IMG/VR virus record: IMGVR_UViG_3300037245_000991
Span: 1-53,734 of that record
Direction: 5' to 3' (one strand)
DNA length: 53,734 nucleotides
Source of the DNA: a virus
Position 1 is the stretch's first letter. Every line of letters begins with the position of its first letter. Under the pieces are notes generated by a model. The model made no database searches. It saw nothing but the letters and a program-made list of their open reading frames with translations, and had not been told where the DNA came from. Position numbers and translations under genes: made by a program. Positions 29,601 to 37,770 of this stretch are shown here, one piece after another.

Positions 29601-29872
29601 ACCGCAGACAATTCTTCAAAACCCTCGCAGCTACCGCAGCAGGTGTCGTCGCAGTGGGTGTGGCTCCGAGGGTGGTTGTGGCGAACAGTATGGACAGGTC
29701 AGTGGTGTGGGGTGGAGCAACACGCCATCCTTCTCCAGGCAAAGGGTGTTATTGGTTATATGTTCCATATCAGGGAAAAGTGTTCAACTATTGCTGGGTT
29801 CGGACTAATGAACCTATCAAGAAGGGCCAAGCCCTCATCTGGAACCCTGATGGCACAGTGAGGGGAGCATGA
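29597..29872 (+). CDS. Tat-signal (twin-arginine) small protein
   Basis: 91 aa. MNRRQFFKTLAATAAGVVAV is a textbook twin-arginine signal (RRxFFK plus moderately hydrophobic segment), with likely cleavage near VANS (about residue 30). The mature 60 residues include YWLYVPYQGKVFNYCWVRTN, with one Cys and no known domain. Export in folded form through the host Tat pathway is predicted. ATGA overlap with both neighbours. Unusual among replication genes; surface exclusion or host-envelope modification are guesses. Confidence 0.75.
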   Translation: MNRRQFFKTLAATAAGVVAVGVAPRVVVANSMDRSVVWGGATRHPSPGKGCYWLYVPYQGKVFNYCWVRTNEPIKKGQALIWNPDGTVRGA

Positions 29873-30300
29873 AAACCAAAAACCAAAAACTCGCCGAGGC
29901 GCACACGCTCTACACCGCAGCCAAGGCTGGGTCTAAACCCCATCGTGGGACCAAAGACGGCAGTATCCTGACCCATCCAGTCGTGCCATGTCCTGATCTG
30001 CCGGAGAAGGAGGTGCTGAAGCAGTGCCTCGCGTGGCTTCGAGCACGCCGGGTGTTCTGTGATCGCCATGATTGTGGATCAGGGCCCGGTCATGCTCGGT
30101 ATGGGATCAAGGGGGCTGGGGACATCATTGGTGTTCTATCTACAGGCAGACATTTTGAGGTTGAGGTCAAGAAGGGTAAGGGCGGTCGGTTGAGTAAAGG
30201 TCAACAGAAGCGGATGGATGGTGTGCATTACGCAGGGGGGTATTACTTTGTAGTGCATGGGGTCAAAGAACTTGAGTTCTATTTCGAGGGGTTGATATGA
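29869..30300 (+). CDS. VRR-NUC domain nuclease
   Basis: 143 aa. An N-terminal helical part, then KEVLKQCLAWLRARRVFCDR, GIKGAGDIIGVLSTGRHFEV, VEVKKGKGGRLSKGQQKRM: the PD-(D/E)XK core with Asp in GAGDI and Glu/Lys in EVEVKK, and the Gln of KGQQKR. These are the VRR-NUC signatures. Phage members are thought to be structure-specific nucleases acting like Holliday-junction resolvases. Overlaps neighbours by ATGA. Confidence 0.88.
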   Translation: MKTKNQKLAEAHTLYTAAKAGSKPHRGTKDGSILTHPVVPCPDLPEKEVLKQCLAWLRARRVFCDRHDCGSGPGHARYGIKGAGDIIGVLSTGRHFEVEVKKGKGGRLSKGQQKRMDGVHYAGGYYFVVHGVKELEFYFEGLI

Positions 30301-30506
30301 AACACTACCAAGGGAAAATAGAAGTAACAACCACGTACACCATAGGGGTAGACGCTGAAGACCCTAAACACTGGAGAAGCATTGCGTGGAGCTTAGACAT
30401 GAACGAGATCGAGGCCCAAGGATCACCAGAGAGTACCGAGATCACAGCGGTCAGTGCTTTGAATGATATAGAAGAAATACAGCGGGAGGATGAGGAAGAT
30501 GAGTGA
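30297..30506 (+). CDS. Small hypothetical protein
   Basis: 69 aa, beta start (KIEVTTTYTIGVDAEDPKHW) and acidic C-terminus (IEEIQREDEEDE). Overlaps neighbours at both ends, supporting a real gene. Function unknown. Confidence 0.55.
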   Translation: MKHYQGKIEVTTTYTIGVDAEDPKHWRSIAWSLDMNEIEAQGSPESTEITAVSALNDIEEIQREDEEDE

Positions 30507-30666
30507 AGCATTATTTCTCATAGTTGGTATGCTGGTGGGTGGGCTACTTGTCCTAGCTTTTATGGTGTGGGGTGCCATCATCACCGGTGATCGTGCAGTT
30601 AAGCTCCGCATCTGGTCGTACAACGGCAAGGCATACGTGTTAAAGGAGGTGGAACCCAATGAGTGA
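30499..30666 (+). CDS. Small single-pass membrane protein
   Basis: 55 aa; LFLIVGMLVGGLLVLAFMVW GAII is one strong transmembrane helix, with a soluble basic C-terminus. AGGATGAGGAAG before ATG; its last codons overlap the nuclease start (ATGAGTGA). Unknown function. Confidence 0.55.
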   Translation: MSEALFLIVGMLVGGLLVLAFMVWGAIITGDRAVKLRIWSYNGKAYVLKEVEPNE

Positions 30667-31864
30667 CATAATCAAAATGAGTGCAACCAGCATCGCGTGT
30701 TTCAAGAAATGTCCATCCTTATACCACAAACGCTACATCCTGGGCCTCGCACCCATCGAGGACTCAGATGCACTGAGGGTTGGCACGAATTACCATCGCG
30801 TACAGGAGATATACGACGCCGAGCCGGGTGGGGTGTGTGAGTGTGTACACCCTGTACCAGAATTTGAGTGTCTGACGGGAACAGGTCCGCCGTGTGTCCT
30901 CTGTGAAGGCACTGGTGTCAACCCCCAAGACCCGATGGACGCCGTGGTCCGCCACCTCAACGAACGGTACTCGGTTCCACCTATGTCCAAGACCGTCGAG
31001 GAGTGGGAAACTGAGAAGATCACGATCCTCTACACCCTGATCGGATACCGCTGGTGGTACGAGCAGCAGGATGCCGACTACACGGTCGAGAGTCTGGAGC
31101 AGTCGTTCGACATCCCGCTGCTCTCGCCGACCACAGGTAAGCAGCTTAGAGGCAGACTCCGGGGTAAGATCGACCGGGTGTTCGCGTGTGGGGCCAACCG
31201 ATTCGTCCACGATTACAAGTCTACGTCCAAGGCCATCGACCCTGATTCGTCGTTCTGGTCTCACCTCACGCTGGACACGCAGACCCGGCTCTACACCTAC
31301 GCTGCTGCTCAGTTGGGTCTGGGCATGTGCGGTGTGTTGTACGACGCATGGCATAAGCCGGGGATCAAGCCGAAGAAGCTGTCGCAGGGGGATAGTAAGA
31401 AGTTCGTGGAAGGGGAAGTGGATCAGGAGACTGGGGATCGCATCCACGAGTACTGTGGAGAGGAATTTATCCTTGCTATGCACTGGCAGGGAAACAATTT
31501 ACTGAAACTTCTCGTCAACAATAAAGAAGCGGAGATCAAACCCGGAGCCAAAGAGGGCACGTTCCAGATAGGTGAGACCCCCCAGATGTACGGCGCACGT
31601 CTACTCGAAGACATCACCGAACGACCGGAGTTCTACTTCGCCCGGAAGGAAGTCGTTCACCACTCGACCAGCATCGAGGCGTTCAAACACCAGTTGGTCA
31701 GTATCTATCGCACGATTCGCCACATGACGAACACGAACAACTGGTATGAGAACGAGCATGAGTGTGAGGCAACTTATACTTGCCCATTCGTTGAGTTCTG
31801 CTATAACAATATCGAGTTGGGGCCTGATGAATGCCCTGATAATTTCACAAAGAGAGGGAGGTGA
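30659..31864 (+). CDS. PD-(D/E)XK exonuclease, Cas4/RecB-like
   Basis: 401 aa. CFKKCPSLYHKRY near the start and CPFVEFC at the end (last 30 residues) fit the iron-sulphur Cys set of Cas4/AddB-type nucleases. Core: HRVQEIYD, RLRGKIDRVFA, VHDYKSTSK (Asp and Lys of the motif), QTRLYTYAA (QxxxY). An unusual CECVHP...CLTG...CVLCEG cluster at about 60-85 may bind zinc. Predicted 5'-3' exonuclease preparing ends for single-strand annealing with the ATPase and ssDNA-binding candidates downstream. AAGGAGG site before ATG. Confidence 0.9.
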   Translation: MSDIIKMSATSIACFKKCPSLYHKRYILGLAPIEDSDALRVGTNYHRVQEIYDAEPGGVCECVHPVPEFECLTGTGPPCVLCEGTGVNPQDPMDAVVRHLNERYSVPPMSKTVEEWETEKITILYTLIGYRWWYEQQDADYTVESLEQSFDIPLLSPTTGKQLRGRLRGKIDRVFACGANRFVHDYKSTSKAIDPDSSFWSHLTLDTQTRLYTYAAAQLGLGMCGVLYDAWHKPGIKPKKLSQGDSKKFVEGEVDQETGDRIHEYCGEEFILAMHWQGNNLLKLLVNNKEAEIKPGAKEGTFQIGETPQMYGARLLEDITERPEFYFARKEVVHHSTSIEAFKHQLVSIYRTIRHMTNTNNWYENEHECEATYTCPFVEFCYNNIELGPDECPDNFTKRGR

Positions 31865-31869
31865 GAGAG

Positions 31870-32082
31870 ATGGAAGCGTTTGAGAAGTGGAAGAGGTCAT
31901 TCTATCGTGAAAATGATCCACTACCCACTCCTTCGGCAGAAGAAAGTTGGCGAGCCTTTGGAGAGTGGCTGCTGAGTAAGAACGGGCCACTAGATGAAAG
32001 AGTACAGAACTGCGATTATGTGAGAGCAAAAATCAGACAAGAATTGGAGGAAACCGATGCCACCACGACCAACACTACCTAA
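31870..32082 (+). CDS. Small protein, MEAFE family member 1
   Basis: 70 aa, MEAFEKWKRSFYRENDPLPT; WRAFGEWLLS and a helical charged end. GGGAGG is well placed before ATG 31870. It shares the DNA GAGATGGAAGCGT and general pattern with the genes at 36432 and 36735. Its end overlaps the ATPase gene by 26 nt. Confidence 0.6.
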   Translation: MEAFEKWKRSFYRENDPLPTPSAEESWRAFGEWLLSKNGPLDERVQNCDYVRAKIRQELEETDATTTNTT

Positions 32083-32911
32083 ACCCGGAGCCAACACAAC
32101 CAGACCGGGCAAAGCCCCAGCCAAAACCTTCACCATAGCCCCTTGGGACGGGTCCATGTCCGGTGAAAAGATTATCATCTACGGTGATTACGGTATGGGT
32201 AAAACTACCCTTGCGTCAATGGCCCCGAACCCGGTGTTCATTGGCCTGGATGACGGGGGCCGGAAGCTGCACAACCCCCAGACGGGTGAGTTGCTGGCCC
32301 ATATTCCCGGTGTCGATACATTCAAAGACGTTCGTGACGCCCTTGATGCCTGTCTCGACCTCGACTGTCAGACCGTCGTGATCGACACCATCACAGAGTT
32401 GGAGATACTGGCCGAACCGTACACGTTCGATACGGTTCCACTCCCCAAGAACGCTGCTCGTCGGAACCTTGAGGCATACGGTTACGGCAAGGGCCGCAAT
32501 CACATGTACGACACCATGCGGTTGCCTCTACTCAACTGCGACAAACTGATCGCGGCTGGTAAAAATGTCATCGCCATTGCCCAATTAAGTTGTAACACAC
32601 GTACTAACGACATTGGTGAAAAATACGTAAAAGAAGGACCACAGTTGTTTCACAGTGAGAAGGGTACGTCGGTCCTCAACTTGTGGTGTCGTTGGTCGGA
32701 CCACATCTTTAGAATCGCACCGCAGAACATCGTTGTCCCTGATGGCAAGAAGAAGGCTTACGGGGACGTTATCAGAGTCATCAACACAGTTGGAGGGTTG
32801 TCGTATGAAGCTAAGAGTAGAACACTGGAGGAGCCGGTGATCTCGTTTGAAACCAAGGAGGATGATTCGTTATGGGTTATGTTGTTTGGAGGTGGAGAGG
32901 ATGGCGCGTAA
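32057..32911 (+). CDS. Sak4-like RecA-fold ATPase
   Basis: 284 aa. Walker A GDYGMGKT (43-50); Walker B TVVIDTITE (Asp110); a polar motif near IAIAQLS (about 175) as in RecA-fold proteins. Pro/Lys-rich start, no HTH. The AAA_24/Sak4 pattern, next to an exonuclease and a possible ssDNA-binding protein, points to single-strand annealing or strand-pairing recombination. The ATG lies within the upstream gene, with GGAGG in front. Confidence 0.85.
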   Translation: MPPRPTLPKPGANTTRPGKAPAKTFTIAPWDGSMSGEKIIIYGDYGMGKTTLASMAPNPVFIGLDDGGRKLHNPQTGELLAHIPGVDTFKDVRDALDACLDLDCQTVVIDTITELEILAEPYTFDTVPLPKNAARRNLEAYGYGKGRNHMYDTMRLPLLNCDKLIAAGKNVIAIAQLSCNTRTNDIGEKYVKEGPQLFHSEKGTSVLNLWCRWSDHIFRIAPQNIVVPDGKKKAYGDVIRVINTVGGLSYEAKSRTLEEPVISFETKEDDSLWVMLFGGGEDGA

Positions 32912-33098
32912 GTTTCAGATAGGAGACACAGTTCGGGTTGTGCCAGGGGCGTGGGCGTGTAGGGAGTTTAAGGTCGGGCATAGAGGTAAAGTGACTGGGT
33001 TTAGTCGTAATTGTTACTTTCCATATACAGTAGAACGTAAAAACGGGTTCGATTATACTTTCAACGCTCGTGAACTCAAACTAATCAAGAAAAAGTAA
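32901..33098 (+). CDS. Small SH3/KOW-like protein
   Basis: 65 aa, basic. FQIGDTVRVVPGAW and GHRGKVTGFSRN look like an SH3-type barrel, and the end is NARELKLIKKK. It overlaps the ATPase stop by 11 nt, with GGAGAGG upstream. Possibly nucleic-acid binding. Confidence 0.55.
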   Translation: MARKFQIGDTVRVVPGAWACREFKVGHRGKVTGFSRNCYFPYTVERKNGFDYTFNARELKLIKKK

Positions 33099-33113
33099 CA
33101 GGAGACAGAAAAA

Positions 33114-33878
33114 ATGGGTTTAATCAATCAAGAAGGCTACTACAAAGGCGTGATCGTAAGTGGTGGATTCGGCGTCACCCAGAAGGGATTGCCCCAGTCA
33201 ATATGGATGCTCAAAGCATCAGAGGTCTATGATCCAGAGGGCGAAGAATACCTCCCCGCCGACAGTGAAGCAGACGAGATGACCGCATATCTGTGCATGT
33301 TCAACCATGACGGGAAAGAGAACTTCAATAATCCGAAGATCAAGAAGATCACAGGTTGGGACGGGGGAGATTTCAACGATTTGTCCGAAATGGATTTAGA
33401 AGGTGTCGAACTGTCGTTCCGAGTTGAGTATGGCAAGGGCGACTATGCTGACAGGCTTGGCGTCAACGGTGTTGACATGCCGGACGCCTCGCCAACACGC
33501 ACTGTAACCAAGCTCGACAAACCTGAGATAGACGCCCTCCAAGCTCGATTCGCTGGAGCACTGGCCAAGGGCAAGGCCCCGGTTAAGGCCGCGTCGGCGA
33601 AGGGTAAGGGCAAGGGCAAAGGGAAGGGGAAACCCACAGGCAGACCGACCGCTCTGAAGACCGAGGCGGCAGTCGTGGGCAAGTGTACGAGCCAGGAAGC
33701 ATACGATGAGTGCTTCGCCCTTAGTGGTTCAGAAGGTGGTGACGAGTTGGAAGATAAACTGAACCAAGTGTGGACAGAGGAGGCGAAGAAGGTCAACGTG
33801 GACGAGGACAAGATCACGGATGAGGAGTGGTTTGAAATCAAAGGACGTGTGAGCAAGCGGACCAGTACGGTCGGTTAA
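33114..33878 (+). CDS. Putative ssDNA-binding protein of recombination module
   Basis: 254 aa. A beta-rich N-terminal domain (YYKGVIVSGGFGVTQKG, FNHDGKENFNNPKIKKITGW, GVELSFRVEYG) resembles the DUF669-type proteins often coded beside Sak4 ATPases. Then comes a Lys/Gly/Ala linker with five consecutive GK dipeptides (about 160-172), and an acidic helical C-terminus (NQVWTEEAKKVNVDEDKITD). Beta barrel plus basic linker suits ssDNA binding, but no direct motif proves it. GGAGACAGAAAAA precedes ATG. Confidence 0.6.
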   Translation: MGLINQEGYYKGVIVSGGFGVTQKGLPQSIWMLKASEVYDPEGEEYLPADSEADEMTAYLCMFNHDGKENFNNPKIKKITGWDGGDFNDLSEMDLEGVELSFRVEYGKGDYADRLGVNGVDMPDASPTRTVTKLDKPEIDALQARFAGALAKGKAPVKAASAKGKGKGKGKGKPTGRPTALKTEAAVVGKCTSQEAYDECFALSGSEGGDELEDKLNQVWTEEAKKVNVDEDKITDEEWFEIKGRVSKRTSTVG

Positions 33879-33965
33879 GGGAACTTGGGTGGGGCGGTGG
33901 CTGTGAAGAAACCCGATGTACAGTCGAACGATAAATCCGCCCCACCTATTTTTGGAGTGATTGAG

Positions 33966-34115
33966 ATGGAACAATGTGAAGTATGGATAGAAGGAGTTGA
34001 AGCTAGGTGTCCCCATTGTCACACATACCACACATACTTGCATGTTGGTGATGTAGGTGACATAGTAGATTGCCGCGAGTGTAGCAAACAATTCCAACTC
34101 GGCGAACAGAGGTAA
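33966..34115 (+). CDS. Small zinc-ribbon protein
   Basis: 49 aa with CPHC (about 15-18) and CREC (about 38-41) and several His (CHTYHTYLHV). I start at ATG 33966 after TTTGGAG; a TTG 27 codons upstream is in frame but lacks a convincing site. It precedes the primase by 3 bp. Confidence 0.5.
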   Translation: MEQCEVWIEGVEARCPHCHTYHTYLHVGDVGDIVDCRECSKQFQLGEQR

Positions 34116-34118
34116 CTG

Positions 34119-36413
34119 ATGCCAGACATACAAAAAACCTACTCTTTCTACGCCGCTAACACAGCCCGTTTTCCAACTCTCTACGGCATACTCGCCTCCC
34201 AACTCGGGGTGAGTCCAGAGTCCGTTGCCAAGGCCGAGGTCGGGTTCATCCCTGTTGACCACAAAGGGAATCAGGCGTGGGCATTTGCTGAACGAGACGC
34301 CAAGGGCAGCACTGTCGGCATCCATCAACGACTCGACAATGGCGGCAAGTATGCAGTCCCTGGTTCCAAGCGTGGGTTGGCCTACATGGTCAACCGAGAC
34401 ACCACACAGTATGATGGAAACTATGGATGGGAGCGAACCTCGGCAGAGTATCCGTGCCCCCTTTGTAAAGGTGAAAGTTCTGATGGATCGTTCAAACCGA
34501 GTGGGTGTCTATACCCGAGAGACGAGTACACCAATCCCAACGCTGTGATCTGTGTCCGCACATCAGCAGGGGCGTCCAAGAAAATGGACCTTGGATATCT
34601 CCACATCTTCGATCTCGCCCGGCAGAAAGCGATAACCCAGAACTACTCATTCTTGTTACCTTCTGAGTATCCAGTTCTGATCGTAGAGGGGTGGACCGAT
34701 GTTCTCGCTGCCTATGACATAGGTTTCATAGCCGTGGGCAAACCATCAGGGGGTAGCAAGAAGACCGCTTCAGACCTTATCAAACTCGTCACTGATCGTG
34801 ATGTTGTTGTCATGGGCGAGAACGACGCCGGGGCTGGTATTGCTGGAATGGAAGCCACATCCATGTCGTTGATGAACGCCTGTAAAAACCTGACTAAGCT
34901 GATGCCGCCGAAGGGAGTGAAGGACATCAGGCAGTGGGTAGAGAAGGGACTGACCCAGGAAGAATTGCTGGGTCACATCGCAGGACGGGGCCAGCGGGTG
35001 ACAGATCGCCCTCTCAACGATGACCGATCTGTGACCATAGCTGATGTCTGGATCAAGGATCACAACACACTCGACGGCAAGCGGACATTCAGTATTCACA
35101 ACGAAGAGTACGTTGGGTTCGACGGGGTGGGTTACGAGCGACTACCCAAGAATAAAGTACATGGACAGTTATATCGTGACATTGGTAGTAAGTTATACTT
35201 GGATGGGGCCGGGGTAGTCAAACCTTACAAACTGACCCGCGCCAAGGTTCAGGATATTCTGGACGCCTGCACGGCAACCTGTCTTATCAATAATGATCCA
35301 CCATGCTGGCTCTCACCGGGGAATCATCCTGATCCGTCTCGGCTGATCGTATTCCAGAACGGCATCCTCGACGTGGATAGTTACTTTGCGGGTAAGGTTC
35401 ACATGATGAACCCTGATCCTAATTTCTTCACGTTCCACAAACTGCCTTACGCTTTCGATGAAGACGCCGAGTCACCACTATGGGACGACACAGCAGCGGA
35501 CATCTTCGGATCAGAAGACAAGATACAACTGGCATCAGAGTGGTATGGTTACAACCTCGTCCCTGATATGACCTACGAGAAGCTCGTCATACTCAAGGGA
35601 CTAACTCGTGCTGGCAAAGGGACTTATGGCAACACCTTACAAGCCTTGCTCGGGTACAAACCCAACTGCTCTGTCACCACCTTCCCCCAACTTGCAGGTC
35701 AGTTCGGTCTTCAGCCATTGAAGGATGCTCTGTCTGTTGTAGTTGGTGACGCCACCTCGACTGGTAGGCCGGGGAATGAGAACGCGATACTGCTGATGAT
35801 CCTGAATATCGTTGGCCGAGATCGAGGGATCGTCAACGTCAAACACATGAACCACCTCGACATGGTCAGATTTAGTTGTCGATTCACTTTCGCCATGAAC
35901 TTCTTCCCGACGTTCCGGGACGACAGTGGGTCACTTGAAGAACGTACCATGATCCTGACGTTTAATAACTCACACGCTGGCCGAGAAGACACCACACTCA
36001 AGGACGAACTCGAACGACAGGCATTAGAAGGTAGATTGATTAACTGGGCGTTGAAGGGGCTTGAACGACTGTATCAGAATCAAGGGTTCACAGTGCCTGA
36101 CGAATCAGCGGCAGCACTACAAGCGTTCGGCGAACTCGTGTCTCCACTCGGCCACTTCTCGCGTCGGTGTATCGAGCCTGATCCGACTGGGACTGGTGTC
36201 GTTGACGACACGGCGTATGATGTTTGGAAGATATGGTGCAAGAATGAAGGACTCAAGTATGGCGGTAAGAGCGACTTCATCCACAAGCTACTGGCTATGA
36301 CCCCAGGTATGATGCAGATTCTACCGGGTGAGGTCGGGAACGCCGAGCGGATGCTGATGGGAATCAAGATGACAGAGTGGGCCGAAGCGGTCCAGAATAA
36401 GGGAACAGGTTAG
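34119..36413 (+). CDS. TOPRIM primase / SF3-type helicase fusion
   Basis: 764 aa. N-terminal zinc region (CPLC at 113-116, C130, C145), TOPRIM domain with VLIVEGWTD (Glu190) and VVMGENDAG (Asp236), and a D5-like linker. The C-terminal helicase has Walker A GLTRAGKGT (494-502), then DALSVVVGDA and a late RFTFAMNFFPTF motif as in P4/D5-family helicases. It should prime and unwind DNA at the fork, working with the family A polymerase. The Walker A shows RAGKGT, typical of the P4 family. Confidence 0.92.
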   Translation: MPDIQKTYSFYAANTARFPTLYGILASQLGVSPESVAKAEVGFIPVDHKGNQAWAFAERDAKGSTVGIHQRLDNGGKYAVPGSKRGLAYMVNRDTTQYDGNYGWERTSAEYPCPLCKGESSDGSFKPSGCLYPRDEYTNPNAVICVRTSAGASKKMDLGYLHIFDLARQKAITQNYSFLLPSEYPVLIVEGWTDVLAAYDIGFIAVGKPSGGSKKTASDLIKLVTDRDVVVMGENDAGAGIAGMEATSMSLMNACKNLTKLMPPKGVKDIRQWVEKGLTQEELLGHIAGRGQRVTDRPLNDDRSVTIADVWIKDHNTLDGKRTFSIHNEEYVGFDGVGYERLPKNKVHGQLYRDIGSKLYLDGAGVVKPYKLTRAKVQDILDACTATCLINNDPPCWLSPGNHPDPSRLIVFQNGILDVDSYFAGKVHMMNPDPNFFTFHKLPYAFDEDAESPLWDDTAADIFGSEDKIQLASEWYGYNLVPDMTYEKLVILKGLTRAGKGTYGNTLQALLGYKPNCSVTTFPQLAGQFGLQPLKDALSVVVGDATSTGRPGNENAILLMILNIVGRDRGIVNVKHMNHLDMVRFSCRFTFAMNFFPTFRDDSGSLEERTMILTFNNSHAGREDTTLKDELERQALEGRLINWALKGLERLYQNQGFTVPDESAAALQAFGELVSPLGHFSRRCIEPDPTGTGVVDDTAYDVWKIWCKNEGLKYGGKSDFIHKLLAMTPGMMQILPGEVGNAERMLMGIKMTEWAEAVQNKGTG

Positions 36414-36431
36414 GATTGGGGGTGAGTGGAG

Positions 36432-36644
36432 ATGGAAGCGTTTGAGGATTACTGTAGGTTTGCCAGTCTAAATGGAACCGATGAACAATCAGTCGATAGA
36501 AAAGAACAACGCCGAATTGGTTTTTATACTGCTTTATTGTGGATGAAGAAAGAGGTCCAACGTTTCAACCGTGAAGAAGGATACCACCTGATAGATGTTT
36601 TTAAGTTGGCCAAGGTAATCGAAAAAGAACTGGAGACACCATGA
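36432..36644 (+). CDS. Small protein, MEAFE family member 2
   Basis: 70 aa, MEAFEDYCRFASLNGTDEQS; helical. The DNA around the start (GAGATGGAAGCGTTTGAG) is the same as at the gene at 31870. Its ribosome site is weaker. The stop overlaps the next ATG. Unknown function. Confidence 0.55.
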   Translation: MEAFEDYCRFASLNGTDEQSVDRKEQRRIGFYTALLWMKKEVQRFNREEGYHLIDVFKLAKVIEKELETP

Positions 36645-36748
36645 CCCAACTCCTAGCCCTACTCGTAGGAGCCCTGATAATCTGGCGGCTCGTGGATGTT
36701 GTGAAGCGGATCAAGAAGAAATTGGAGGATAGAGATGGAAGCGTGTGA
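36641..36748 (+). CDS. Very small membrane peptide
   Basis: 35 aa: MTQLLALLVGALIIWRLVDV followed by a basic helix (VKRIKKKLEDRD). ATGA overlap upstream; it also overlaps the next gene by 14 nt. Weakly supported because of length. Confidence 0.4.
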   Translation: MTQLLALLVGALIIWRLVDVVKRIKKKLEDRDGSV

Positions 36749-36902
36749 TAAACAATTTGAAGTGTATGAAGGACATGATTTACCTAAAGACCCTCTGGAT
36801 GTTTGGGAAGATGCTTGGCGAGCCGCCTTGGAGTGGGCGTTGAACTACGAAGTCCCATCAGAGATCAAAGAGCGTATCTTAGATGAATTAAAAAATACTT
36901 AG
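36735..36902 (+). CDS. Small protein, MEAFE family member 3
   Basis: 55 aa: MEACDKQFEVYEGHDLPKDP, then WEDAWRAALEWALNYEVPSE. The W.A..WAL pattern recalls the gene at 31870 (WRAFGEWLL), and both starts lie in GAGATGGAAGCGT. TTGGAGGATAGAG precedes ATG. Function unknown. Confidence 0.55.
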   Translation: MEACDKQFEVYEGHDLPKDPLDVWEDAWRAALEWALNYEVPSEIKERILDELKNT

Positions 36903-36919
36903 AAACAGGAGACAGAGAA

Positions 36920-37156
36920 ATGAAAATCGAAATATGGGACAAAGATCAGAAGGAAGAGGAGCAGCCATTGAGGTTGCGGTTAGAACGAGAATTTGGTAAT
37001 ATATATCTGAATGCCGTTGATGCTAAGGGGCATCGTATTATTCAAGGTAGACTACTTGTGTTCCGCCCAGATGGTTGTTTTGAAAGGTGCCATCGAGTCA
37101 ACACAACTCTTGGTTTACAACTTGATGATGTGGATAGAGTGGAGGTAATCCAATGA
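36920..37156 (+). CDS. Hypothetical protein
   Basis: 78 aa, beta-rich (MKIEIWDKDQKEEEQPLRLR, GNIYLNAVDAKGHRIIQGRL). GGAGACAGAGAA before ATG, the leader more typical of the leftward block. Overlaps the lipoprotein start (ATGA). Unknown. Confidence 0.55.
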   Translation: MKIEIWDKDQKEEEQPLRLRLEREFGNIYLNAVDAKGHRIIQGRLLVFRPDGCFERCHRVNTTLGLQLDDVDRVEVIQ

Positions 37157-37593
37157 AAACACTCAAAACACTATCAGCAGTACTGTGCCTCGCCGCGTTC
37201 GCCGTCCTGATGGGGGCGTGTGCGATGCAGGATTATCTCGTGCCGTGTTATATTGACGAGCGAATGGGTGAGTACACCGACGCGAACATGACCAGCCTGA
37301 ACCCCTTCTATACGACCCTCGCTGATGCGCAGCGGTTGGGCAGAAAGTTCAACTTCGTGAGTGTAGAGAAGCGGGAAGCCTTGTTACAAGAGATCGAGAA
37401 GGGTAGTCGATTCGATGCTTTCTTGGCTAAGGGACATGAGTTATACATGATCGACGCCAACGCCCTACGCGAGACAATGTTCGGTGCAAACGGAGTCGTT
37501 AGTGCAACAATGGGTATGTTGGGTCTCGGGGCTGGGTGGATGTTCCTGAAACGTCCTGGTGATCTACGTAAAGAAGATGTTGAGGAAGTGTAA
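37153..37593 (+). CDS. Putative lipoprotein with C-terminal membrane helix
   Basis: 146 aa. Signal peptide LKTLSAVLCLAAFAVLMGAC ends in a lipobox-like MGAC (Cys23; Met rather than Leu at -3). A soluble mid part follows (TSLNPFYTTLADAQRLGRKF), and a second hydrophobic segment GVVSATMGMLGLGAGWMFL lies near the C-terminus, then acidic residues. It could tether to a host membrane on both ends; a spanin or superinfection-exclusion function is possible but unproven. GGAGG before ATG. Confidence 0.65.
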   Translation: MKTLKTLSAVLCLAAFAVLMGACAMQDYLVPCYIDERMGEYTDANMTSLNPFYTTLADAQRLGRKFNFVSVEKREALLQEIEKGSRFDAFLAKGHELYMIDANALRETMFGANGVVSATMGMLGLGAGWMFLKRPGDLRKEDVEEV

Positions 37594-37608
37594 AGGAGGT
37601 GAGAAGAG

Positions 37609-37770
37609 ATGAGAACACTTAGAATGTATAAAAGGTCCGTGAAGTTCCTCTGTAGTTCGTGTGGCAACGCACAGACAGCAAAGACAACTTCACGCTGTTG
37701 TCGAGAAGAAAAGTGTTCACGGTGTTTGCAAAAACTGTATGAACTCGGTAAAGCAGCGTACTGGGGTTAA
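37609..37770 (+). CDS. Small basic zinc-finger protein
   Basis: 53 aa. CSSCGNAQ (15-18), CC (30-31), CSRC (36-39): a probable zinc site in a Lys/Arg-rich chain. AAGGAGG precedes ATG 37609. The stop codon TAA is inside the palindrome TGGGGTTAACCCCA. Confidence 0.55.
   Translation: MRTLRMYKRSVKFLCSSCGNAQTAKTTSRCCREEKCSRCLQKLYELGKAAYWG

Noticed and set aside
30764-31483. Long leftward frame (239 aa) opposite the Cas4-like nuclease
   Set aside because: A mirror frame of a well-supported gene, with no start site in context and no recognisable protein.
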